Shown in pieces: positions 1-5,644 of a stretch of 8,852 bases of DNA (position 1 is its first letter; the number at the start of each line of letters is the position of its first letter). Origin of the DNA: Methanolinea sp. SDB. Lineage in GTDB: Archaea; Halobacteriota; Methanomicrobia; Methanomicrobiales; Methanospirillaceae. The notes under the pieces were generated by a model. The model worked only from the letters and a program-made list of their open reading frames with translations. It was not told the origin of the DNA and ran no database searches. The stretch is taken from NCBI GenBank assembly GCA_001412335.1, contig LKUF01000410.1, positions 1-8,852 of the forward strand, in the 5' to 3' direction. A program made the position numbers and the translations under genes.

Positions 1-209
1 AGCCAGGCAACCTCGACAAATTCGTCCGAAAGAGCTTTAATGAGGGGTTCTACTGCCGATTCATCTCCGTAATACCCAAGTCCTTCTGCAGCTTTCCAGC
101 GATAATCCAGGTATGGACTCTCTAAAAGTGATATGAGACCCTTGGCCTTCCTCTTCCGTGCTACCTCGGCCATATAGTCGTCGGTATCTGAACTCTCCTC
201 GCCGGCCAT
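1..209 (-). CDS. HEAT-repeat (PBS-lyase-like) protein, N-terminal part, cut by the window edge
   Basis: Translating the minus strand from the ATG at 209-207 gives 69 residues open to the window edge. After an acidic, charged start (about residues 1-20) the sequence follows the HEAT/PBS-lyase repeat pattern: residues 24-36 (GLISLLESPYLDY) form one helix and turn, RWKAAEGLGYYGDE (38-50) the next, and SAVEPLIKALSDE (51-63) the start of the following unit. Such repeats build alpha-solenoid scaffolds that bind proteins; the family name does not fix a substrate, so the role is unknown. The start lies 82 bases past the nadC stop on the same strand, so it could be read through from the nad operon or have its own promoter in the AT-rich stretch around 262-270. 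No clear Shine-Dalgarno is visible before this ATG. A second in-frame ATG at codon 13 is an alternative start. Confidence 0.8.
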   Translation of the reverse strand, partial: MAGEESSDTDDYMAEVARKRKAKGLISLLESPYLDYRWKAAEGLGYYGDESAVEPLIKALSDEFVEVAW

Positions 210-290
210 AGCTGTATCTGAAAGGCAAATAAGCGAGAAGCCATGATAAGTGTTGTGATTGGTTAATTTACTGATTTGACCATACGGGCC

Positions 291-1130
291 TCATTTCTCT
301 GATGGAACGATATCAAGACTGATATCGAAATTCTCCACGGTGTGTGTGAGAGATCCCATGCTGATTATATCGACTCCCGGTATGGCATATTCAAGGACAT
401 TTCCTTCATGAATCCCTCCCGACACCTCGATCAGGAGACCGCCCCTGATCTCTTCCTCATCAAGGATACGGATTGTATCCCTGATTTTTCCGGGTTGCAT
501 ATTGTCAAGAAGGAGTATCGCAGCTCCCGCCTTCGCAGCCCGGAACGCCTCTTCCGGACTCTCAACCTCGATCTCGATCTTGTGGTAGGGATTCGATCCC
601 TTCGCCTTCCCGACGGCTTCCTCGATGCTCTGGAATGCCAGGTGGTTGTCCTTGATCAGGATTCCGTCACTCAAACCGAGCCTGTGCCATTCCCCTCCAC
701 CCAGTGCCACGGCTTTCTTGTCAAGCAGCCGAAGACCCGGGGCGGTCTTCCTGGTCGAGGCAATCCTGCATGTGACGTTGTGCGACGTGAGGATTGAACG
801 TATCTTCCTGGTCCGCGTGGCAATCCCGCTCATCCTCCCGATGATGTTTAATGCGGTCCGTTCAACGAGGAGCATCCCTGCAACCGGTCCTTTCAGCAGG
901 GCAATCCTGGAACCGGAAGAGACATCCATCCCGTCGGAGACTTTAGGGATAAAGTCTATGCGAAAATGAGAGAAGAGCATGGAAGCCTCTTCCAACCCGG
1001 CTATCGTGCCATCCTGCCTGGCGACGAGCGTCCCCTGGCATGAATCACCGCCTGTCAGGGATTGGGTGGTTATGTCCCCGTATGGTGCATCCTCTTCAAT
1101 GAATGCGAGAAGATACTCGAGTGTAACCAT
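291..1130 (-). CDS. nadC: Nicotinate-nucleotide pyrophosphorylase (quinolinate phosphoribosyltransferase)
   Basis: Cytosolic enzyme that converts quinolinate and PRPP to nicotinate mononucleotide, CO2 and pyrophosphate, the step that feeds de novo NAD synthesis. The 279-residue length is normal for the family. Visible family motifs are DAPYGDITT (14-22) in the N-terminal alpha/beta part, ERTALN (90-95), then the barrel motifs TRKTAPGLR (126-134), GGGEWHR (144-150), IKDNH (159-163), EIEVES (186-191), LLDNM (207-211), SGGI (237-240) and MGSLTHT (258-264). The basic residues in TRKT, HR and KDNH match the substrate phosphate and carboxylate binding residues of the family. The start is decided by an excellent Shine-Dalgarno, GGAGGTGATT at 1145-1136, five bases before the ATG. 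That site overlaps the nadA stop codon, so nadC is very probably translated together with nadA. It is the last gene of nadX-nadA-nadC. Confidence 0.97.
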   Translation of the reverse strand: MVTLEYLLAFIEEDAPYGDITTQSLTGGDSCQGTLVARQDGTIAGLEEASMLFSHFRIDFIPKVSDGMDVSSGSRIALLKGPVAGMLLVERTALNIIGRMSGIATRTRKIRSILTSHNVTCRIASTRKTAPGLRLLDKKAVALGGGEWHRLGLSDGILIKDNHLAFQSIEEAVGKAKGSNPYHKIEIEVESPEEAFRAAKAGAAILLLDNMQPGKIRDTIRILDEEEIRGGLLIEVSGGIHEGNVLEYAIPGVDIISMGSLTHTVENFDISLDIVPSEK

Positions 1131-1137
1131 TTTGGAA

Positions 1138-2034
1138 TCACCTCCCTATCTCGATCATTCGTTCAATCGCTTTCCTTGCCCCGTCCATCACTTCTTTTGG
1201 GAGTTCGATCCTGTACTGGTTCTTTTTGAGCGATGAGACCAGATCGTCAAGGGTCGTCTTTTTCATATCCTCGCAGATCGCCTCTTCCTTTACGTAAAAA
1301 GTCTTTTTGGGAAACAGGGTCTTTAACCGGTAGGCCATATCCTTCTCGGTGAAGATATTCCAGACTTCCGCCTGCGGGGCGGCCCGGACCATTCCTCCCG
1401 TGGATGCAATGATATCTGCGGATTTCTGGATCGTGGGCCGGCATTCGGGGTGGCAGATGATCATGCCGCCCCTTCTCCTGGCTTCCCGGATGTCCTGTTC
1501 CGAGAAGTAATCATGAACATAGCAGTGCCCTTCAGGGGGCACGGGAATGATCTTTTTTCCCGGGAGCTGGTCCTGGATGAAGGCAGCAAGGTTTGCATCG
1601 GGCCCGACGATCACTTCATCGGAGGGGAGTGACCGCACGACTTTTACCGCATTCGCCGAGGTGCACACAACATCGGCATATGCCTTCGACTCCGCAGTGC
1701 TGTTAATGTACAGGACGACAGGTGCACCAGGATGCATCTCTTTTGCCTTCATTATCATCTCTGTGTCGAGATAGTTCGCCAGAGGACAGGTTGCGTCTTT
1801 GACAGGCAGAAGGACCGTTTTTTCAGGACAGAGTATCTTTGCCGTTTCAGCCATGAAATCCACCCCGCAGAAGACAATCGTGTGTGCATCGGTCTCTTTT
1901 GCCTTTATTGCAAGTTCCAGGCTGTCCCCCACAAAATCCGCGACGTCCTGAATTTCAGGCAACTGGTAGTTATGGGCAAGGATAACCGCATCTCTCTTCT
2001 TCCTGAGTGTGTCTATGGTCACCTTTCGATTCAT
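1138..2034 (-). CDS. nadA: Quinolinate synthase, [4Fe-4S] enzyme
   Basis: Condenses iminoaspartate with dihydroxyacetone phosphate to make quinolinate, using a [4Fe-4S] cluster as Lewis acid. The 298-residue length fits the short archaeal and thermophile type. Three homologous domains each provide one cluster cysteine, and all three are visible: C83 (in DATCPLAN), C171 (in EGHCYVH) and C254 (in EEAICEDMKK). Other family motifs are ILAHNYQ (18-24), GDSLELA (36-42), FCGVDFMAETAKIL (55-68), YINSTAESKA (109-118), GPDANLA (144-150) and CHPEC (194-198). The AHNYQ and HPEC histidines are known substrate-site residues in the family. The ATG overlaps the nadX stop by 4 bases (ATGA), so translation is probably coupled; the stretch GGTGGTAGGT just before it can serve as ribosome binding site. 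Its unstable product precursor, iminoaspartate, is supplied by NadX from the gene immediately upstream. Confidence 0.98.
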   Translation of the reverse strand: MNRKVTIDTLRKKRDAVILAHNYQLPEIQDVADFVGDSLELAIKAKETDAHTIVFCGVDFMAETAKILCPEKTVLLPVKDATCPLANYLDTEMIMKAKEMHPGAPVVLYINSTAESKAYADVVCTSANAVKVVRSLPSDEVIVGPDANLAAFIQDQLPGKKIIPVPPEGHCYVHDYFSEQDIREARRRGGMIICHPECRPTIQKSADIIASTGGMVRAAPQAEVWNIFTEKDMAYRLKTLFPKKTFYVKEEAICEDMKKTTLDDLVSSLKKNQYRIELPKEVMDGARKAIERMIEIGR

Positions 2035-2792
2035 GTACCTACCACCAGGGGGTTGTCAAGGTTTTTGAGGAGCGTCAGGATGGAGAGTGCCGCAAGGTAG
2101 CTTGTGGCAGGGTTTTGGGGACTCTGGACGTTGTTTATTTTGATATACATCTCTCCGAAATCTCCTTCGCAGAAGATCTCGTGCACGTTCCGGTCAACGT
2201 CAGGATCCGCATACAGTTCCACATCCGCCTCCCTGCCCGTTGCGAGGCTGAGAGCGACGGATACATTGACATTTCTTGGGAATTCCTTGATGCATTCGTT
2301 TGCTTTGCCCTGGAAGATGAGTCTCCGTTCGTCGCAGTGGATTCCCAGGGATACGGGATTCTTGGTCGTCCTGAGTAGCAACTTCCGGATGGGGCTGATC
2401 CGGCCGACTTTCAGATTATCCAGCCCGGCTATGGCTCCGCTTGGTATGTAGATCTTTCTGTTTGCTGCCCTGGCAGTCTCTGTCAGGCAGTCCCTGAATT
2501 CTGGATCGGAGAAGGCTCCGACACTGAGCACGATGAGATGTTTTCCATTCAACAAGACCTGTTCTCCAAAGAGCCTGACGGCCTTGACCGATGCTGCCTC
2601 TACCACATAATCGAAATCCTCGTTGATAAACTGCTCAAACTCTTTGCAGGCAATGCCCCCGCACGTGGAAGCCATATCATGGGCCTTCTGGAATACCCTG
2701 TCGTAAAGGGCAATTATCTCGATATTTTCCCTGTATTGCCCGATGATATGGCCGATATTCCCGCAGCCGAGCAGCCCGATCCGTATCATCAT
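2031..2792 (-). CDS. nadX: L-aspartate dehydrogenase
   Basis: NAD(P)-dependent oxidation of L-aspartate to iminoaspartate, replacing the FAD enzyme L-aspartate oxidase (NadB) as first step of de novo NAD synthesis; this avoids a need for oxygen or fumarate. The 253 residues show a Rossmann start (MIRIGLLGCGNIG, GxGxxG at 9-14), the segment VVEAAS (63-68) and SVGAF (90-94) lining the nucleotide site, and IPSGAIAGLD (116-125). In the C-terminal dimerisation and catalytic domain, NVNVSVALSLA (174-184), DRNVHEI (200-206, with the candidate catalytic His204) and NPATSYLAALS (227-237) are seen. It is the first gene of the nad operon and overlaps nadA by 4 bases. The gene begins with two tandem ATG codons; I chose the first. 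No Shine-Dalgarno is present, and a TTAA element about 25 bases upstream fits a leaderless transcript. Confidence 0.95.
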   Translation of the reverse strand: MMIRIGLLGCGNIGHIIGQYRENIEIIALYDRVFQKAHDMASTCGGIACKEFEQFINEDFDYVVEAASVKAVRLFGEQVLLNGKHLIVLSVGAFSDPEFRDCLTETARAANRKIYIPSGAIAGLDNLKVGRISPIRKLLLRTTKNPVSLGIHCDERRLIFQGKANECIKEFPRNVNVSVALSLATGREADVELYADPDVDRNVHEIFCEGDFGEMYIKINNVQSPQNPATSYLAALSILTLLKNLDNPLVVGT

Positions 2793-2813
2793 TATCTGAT
2801 AGACGATACCACT

Positions 2814-2820
2814 GGTTAAG
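2814..2820 (-). promoter_or_regulatory. Possible weak TATA element of the nad operon
   Basis: On the minus strand CTTAACC lies with its centre about 25 bases before the first nadX ATG and is preceded by the purine-rich stretch GAATGAAAATG, as expected of an archaeal BRE plus box A. The match to a TATA box is weak. The position would place transcription start at or very near the start codon, consistent with the lack of a ribosome binding site there. Confidence 0.3.
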
Positions 2821-2842
2821 CATTTTCATTCCGGGAAAAAAT

Positions 2843-2859
2843 GCGTCGTTTCGCGACGC
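2843..2859. repeat. Perfect 6-bp inverted repeat in the nadX/mtaB divergent region
   Basis: GCGTCG at 2843-2848 and CGACGC at 2854-2859 are exact inverted copies separated by five bases (TTTCG). It lies between two divergent genes, about 25-40 bases upstream of the possible nadX TATA element and some 85-100 bases before the chosen start of the plus-strand gene. It could be an operator for a dimeric regulator or a small hairpin; the sequence alone does not decide, and a 6-bp repeat can occur by chance. Confidence 0.4.
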
Positions 2860-2944
2860 GGATCTCTGGCAATTGGTGATTGCGGTGCCCGGTGCCGGTT
2901 TGGCAGGGATTAATGGGATAGAAGGACCCATAGCATGTGGAAAG

Positions 2945-4207
2945 ATGCACCCGGAAAATGACGGCAAACCCCGGACAAGGCAAATTGCTTCAGCCCTTGA
3001 CGGACTCCTGAACCGTTCCGTCCACGTGATGACGTTTGGTTGCACATACAACATGGGCGACAGCCGCAAGCTGAAGGAGATCCTGAAGTCACAGGGATGC
3101 AGATTGGTCGATACGCCCGGGGATGCGGAAGCGGTTGTCGTGAACACATGTACCGTGGTCGGATCCACGGAACGGCGAATGTTGCGCGTGCTTTCCGGCC
3201 TGAAGGAGAAGGAGCTGTACGTGACCGGGTGTATGCCTGTTGTCCAGCAGGATGAGATCTCTCGTGTCTGTTCTCCACGGATTATCCGGCCTGAAGAGAT
3301 CAGGGAACACTACAAGCGCGTGGGGACCGTGGAGCCCTGCGGAGTGGGGATACTCCAGGTTGCAAGCGGGTGCCTCGGGTCGTGCACATACTGCATCACC
3401 AGGAAGGCACGTGGGCGGTTGAAGAGTATTTCCATTCCTCTGATCCTGGAGGAGGCAGAAAAGATGGTTGATGCAGGTGCACGAGAGCTGCAGTTAACCG
3501 GCCAGGACGTGAGCGCATGGGGATACGATATCGGGATGAACCTTTCCGAACTTATTCAGGCACTCGTACAGATACCCGGGAAGTTCTGTATCCGTACCGG
3601 AATGATGAACCCGTCCACGCTGCTGCCAATACGAAAGCCCGTGATCGAGGCCTTTGCCTCTCCGGGGATGTTTTGCTTCATTCACATCCCGATCCAGTCC
3701 GGATCGGACGAGATACTGAACGCGATGGGAAGGAAGTATACCGTAGGCGACGCGGTCCGGATCGTCGATTCATTCAGGGCAAAATATCCGGAGATATTTT
3801 TTGCCACCGATATCATCGTGGGATTTCCGGGCGAGACAGATTCCCAGTTCGAGGAATCTGTCGACCTCGTCACCCGGTTAAAACCGAACAAAGTCAACAT
3901 AACCCGCTATTCACGACGTCCGCATACCCCCATGGCAGGCAGTCGGGATACCCTGGATGCCATAAAAAAAGATCGTTCGAGGGCGCTCCTGCGACGTTCA
4001 GAAGATATCTATCGCGAAATAAACGGCCGCTTCATCGGAGAGAAGGTGAGGATACTTGTTACCGAGAAGGTCAAAGATGGATCCGTCATCTGCCGTACTC
4101 CTTCGTATCACAACGTGGTCATAAAAAAGGACCTTCCGATAGGATACGAGGGGCATGCGGTTATCCTTGAGGACAGGATGTACTATTTTCTCGGATCGCT
4201 CTGCTAA
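2945..4207 (+). CDS. tRNA-t6A37 methylthiotransferase (archaeal/eukaryotic e-MtaB type), radical SAM
   Basis: Adds a methylthio group to C2 of N6-threonylcarbamoyladenosine at position 37 of tRNAs reading ANN codons, giving ms2t6A. Numbered from the ATG at 2945 (420 residues), the N-terminal MTTase domain carries the three cluster cysteines C33 (TFGCTYN), C69 (VNTCTVV) and C96 (VTGCMP). The radical-SAM CxxxCxxC is C143, C147 and C150 in SGCLGSCTYC. The downstream KARGRLKS, LTGQDVSAWG, IPIQSGSD and DIIVGFPGET motifs are typical. The last 60 residues (about 360-420) form a TRAM RNA-binding domain. The frame stays open further upstream to a TTG at 2873, which would add 24 residues; I prefer 2945 because family members start shortly before the first cluster motif. 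Neither start has a strong ribosome binding site. It is transcribed divergently from the nad operon. Confidence 0.93.
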   Translation: MHPENDGKPRTRQIASALDGLLNRSVHVMTFGCTYNMGDSRKLKEILKSQGCRLVDTPGDAEAVVVNTCTVVGSTERRMLRVLSGLKEKELYVTGCMPVVQQDEISRVCSPRIIRPEEIREHYKRVGTVEPCGVGILQVASGCLGSCTYCITRKARGRLKSISIPLILEEAEKMVDAGARELQLTGQDVSAWGYDIGMNLSELIQALVQIPGKFCIRTGMMNPSTLLPIRKPVIEAFASPGMFCFIHIPIQSGSDEILNAMGRKYTVGDAVRIVDSFRAKYPEIFFATDIIVGFPGETDSQFEESVDLVTRLKPNKVNITRYSRRPHTPMAGSRDTLDAIKKDRSRALLRRSEDIYREINGRFIGEKVRILVTEKVKDGSVICRTPSYHNVVIKKDLPIGYEGHAVILEDRMYYFLGSLC

Positions 4208-4279
4208 AACCCCTTCCTGTTGATTTCTCCAGGAAATAATGCATGTAATTTATAATGGCAATGGATCCCATTACCCGTG

Positions 4280-4309
4280 TTTAATATATCGCAATATATG
4301 GTTTATACC
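4280..4309 (+). promoter_or_regulatory. AT-rich promoter region with phased AATATAT repeats
   Basis: AATATAT occurs at 4283-4289 and again at 4293-4299, exactly 10 bases apart, followed by TTTATA at 4302-4307. Each can serve as an archaeal box A for the gene starting at 4386, giving a leader of very roughly 50-80 bases. Two identical AT elements one helical turn apart could also be a regulator site. Which of them TBP uses cannot be told from sequence. Confidence 0.5.
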
Positions 4310-4385
4310 GCAAATCTGCCCATTGAGCGGAAAGATTATGGAGCTTGCATATCCATTTACACTCATAGCGAGGGAGTGAAAAGAT

Positions 4386-4916
4386 ATGGATGAAATCGAA
4401 GCCGGTTTTCGGAAAATACTTGAGAAAATCGATGCATTAAAGGAGAAAAAAGGCACCTTCTCTGAAGAGATACTGGAGAACGATGCCGCCCTGCTCTCCA
4501 GGATGGCGGAGTCTACGAACGAGATCATCGAAAAAGTCGGTCTCAATATGCTGGATAAAGGAAAGATCGACAGCAAGGGGGAACTCTATGATACCCTGTT
4601 CACCCAGAAGAAGATGATAATCCTTGGCAAGACCGATCCTATCGAGTTCAGACCCGACGATAACGAGAAGAAGGTTGACGACCAGTTCTGCGCTCTTTCG
4701 GAAGATGGTACATTTTATGAGATAATGTACAGCTCAGGCGGATTCATCGTGGATTCCTACCATAACGAGATTACACCACGTGAAGCTCTGGATATTTATG
4801 GGTACGACGTGATGTTCATGCTCTACCGGGCAATGCATGACTACCTCAAGGGGCAGGAGGCACTCGTCGAGGCGCTCGGAGTTACGATCGAGTATCTCTT
4901 TCCCGAAAAAAAGTGA
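4386..4916 (+). CDS. Uncharacterised acidic cytosolic protein
   Basis: A 176-residue protein I do not recognise. It has no signal peptide or membrane segment and a single cysteine (C102). Residues 1-60 are highly charged and helical with heptad-like leucine and isoleucine spacing (FRKILEKIDALKEKK and following), so a coiled coil or helical bundle is likely. Residues 75-125 look like beta structure (KKMIILG, TFYEIMYSS, GGFIVDSYH), and 130-170 look helical again, with aromatic residues in YGYDVMFMLYRAMHDYL. The gene is credible: GGGAGTG at 4372-4378 is a good ribosome binding site 7 bases before the ATG, a TATA-rich promoter precedes it, and no better overlapping frame exists. It stands alone between the tRNA methylthiotransferase upstream (178 bases away) and a convergent gene downstream (35 bases between stops). 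No function can be assigned. Confidence 0.85.
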   Translation: MDEIEAGFRKILEKIDALKEKKGTFSEEILENDAALLSRMAESTNEIIEKVGLNMLDKGKIDSKGELYDTLFTQKKMIILGKTDPIEFRPDDNEKKVDDQFCALSEDGTFYEIMYSSGGFIVDSYHNEITPREALDIYGYDVMFMLYRAMHDYLKGQEALVEALGVTIEYLFPEKK

Positions 4917-4927
4917 AGCGAAGAACG

Positions 4928-4935
4928 AAAAAAAA
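4928..4935 (-). terminator. Oligo-T terminator candidate for the minus-strand membrane protein gene
   Basis: Eight A residues on the plus strand give a run of eight T on the minus strand, beginning 16 bases after the stop of the gene ending at 4952. Archaeal RNA polymerase stops at such T runs without needing a hairpin. The plus-strand gene that converges here has only short T clusters around 4945-4962 and no equally good signal. Confidence 0.5.
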
Positions 4936-4951
4936 TATCCCAGATTTATCC

Positions 4952-5410
4952 TTATTTCCATTTAAAGAGGGGAAAGACAGGCTTGAGCAGATCATCATCG
5001 TCCTCGCCAAGTGCTGACAGCTTGTAGGAATCGGAATATTCCACGCCACTATCGTTTGTATATTGGACCACTACTTTGACGTTCTCTACCATCATATCGA
5101 GGGGGAACTGCGTTCTTCCATCCATCTCGAGTTTTGGAATGGTAAATTCCAAATCCAGTGGAACAAGGGCCACACGAATCGAGTAGGCCGTGGCATTCCC
5201 CCTGTTTACAACCCAGATACCTTTGGCGTCTTCCTGGAGAAATGCCGAGATGTTGGGCAGATCCGCTGAATCTGCCATAATACGGAGCGACATGAAGATG
5301 GCTGCCAGGATAACCAGGGCAATCAGGCCTATGAAGAGATCGATGAGTACTGCAATGAGGATGCATATCACGAATCCGGTAATAAGGAGCGTTTTCCTGG
5401 AATCAGCCAT
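4952..5410 (-). CDS. Uncharacterised membrane-anchored protein with N-terminal TM hairpin
   Basis: A 152-residue protein of unknown function. Residues 7-43 are almost entirely hydrophobic with an aspartate at 24, which fits two short membrane helices (about 7-23 and 26-43) or one long anchor. The rest is soluble and beta-rich: GIWVVNRGNATAYSIRVALV (64-83) and VKVVVQYTNDSGVEYSDSYK (111-130) resemble strands of an immunoglobulin-like or CARDB-type sandwich, though I see no diagnostic motif. The C-terminal tail has an acidic stretch EDDDD (136-140) before an aromatic end. The start at 5410 is supported by AGGATTG about 10 bases upstream. The gene begins only 39 bases after the 3' end of tRNA-Ile on the same strand, so it may share the tRNA promoter. 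It converges with the unknown gene at 4386-4916, and an oligo-T run follows it. Confidence 0.82.
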   Translation of the reverse strand: MADSRKTLLITGFVICILIAVLIDLFIGLIALVILAAIFMSLRIMADSADLPNISAFLQEDAKGIWVVNRGNATAYSIRVALVPLDLEFTIPKLEMDGRTQFPLDMMVENVKVVVQYTNDSGVEYSDSYKLSALGEDDDDLLKPVFPLFKWK

Positions 5411-5449
5411 TGTTCTTCAATCCTGTGTTCATGTAGATAAAATGGGAAA

Positions 5450-5523
5450 TGGGCCCGATGAGATTCGAACTCATGACCTCCCGGTTATCAGCCGGGCGCA
5501 CCACCTAGCTATGCTACGGGCCC
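5450..5523 (-). tRNA. tRNA-Ile (GAU)
   Basis: The minus strand folds into a full cloverleaf of 74 bases. The acceptor stem is GGGCCCG with CGGGCCC, followed by discriminator A at 5450; the D arm is GCAT with GTGC; the anticodon arm is CCCGG-CTGATAA-CCGGG, and the T arm is ATGAG-TTCGAAT-CTCAT. The anticodon GAU (plus-strand 5487-5489) reads isoleucine AUC and AUU. No CCA is encoded and no intron is present. A37 is followed by A38, the context for t6A and its methylthio derivative, the modification made by the enzyme encoded at 2945-4207. Confidence 0.98.
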
Positions 5524-5555
5524 TCAACGCTGCCGTATTAGTTAATCCACCAGAC

Positions 5556-5570
5556 CTTTTATAAGTTTTG
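5556..5570 (-). promoter_or_regulatory. TATA box and BRE of tRNA-Ile
   Basis: On the minus strand CTTATAAAAG (5565-5556), preceded by the purine-rich CAAAA (5570-5566), is a good archaeal box A with BRE. It ends 33 bases before the mature tRNA 5' end, so transcription would start with a 5' leader of about 10 bases to be removed by RNase P. It lies back to back with the TATA element of the ior operon. Confidence 0.75.
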
Positions 5571-5590
5571 AAACGCGAGCCGAACCAGAA

Positions 5591-5598
5591 TATTATAA
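5591..5598 (+). promoter_or_regulatory. TATA box of the ior operon
   Basis: TATTATAA at 5591-5598 after the purine-rich CGAACCAGAA is a good archaeal box A. A start about 25 bases downstream, near 5620, leaves a leader of roughly 24 bases that still contains AGGTGGGG (5633-5640), the ribosome binding site of iorA. Confidence 0.65.
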
Positions 5599-5644
5599 CC
5601 AGATATGAGACTATCTTGTTAGAAGTATGTTCAGGTGGGGAACG

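Noticed and set aside
3517..4170. Plus-strand frame of 217 codons inside the methylthiotransferase gene
   Set aside because: It overlaps the radical-SAM and TRAM coding region in another frame and is an Arg/Gly-rich shadow.
4214..4235. Inverted repeat TTCCTG/CAGGAA after the methylthiotransferase stop, considered as terminator
   Set aside because: The stem is only 6 bp with a 10-base loop and no T run follows, so it does not meet either an archaeal or a bacterial terminator pattern.
5460..5475. Similarity between GAGATTCGAACTC in the tRNA-Ile region and GAGATTTGAACTC near 8831, considered as an attachment-site direct repeat
   Set aside because: Both are the conserved T arm of tRNA genes; the likeness ends outside the T arm.
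5627..5644. Upstream ATG at 5627 as the iorA start
   Set aside because: The ribosome binding site AGGTGGGG would then lie inside the coding region, and the added six residues are not part of the family N-terminus; 5645 is better placed.
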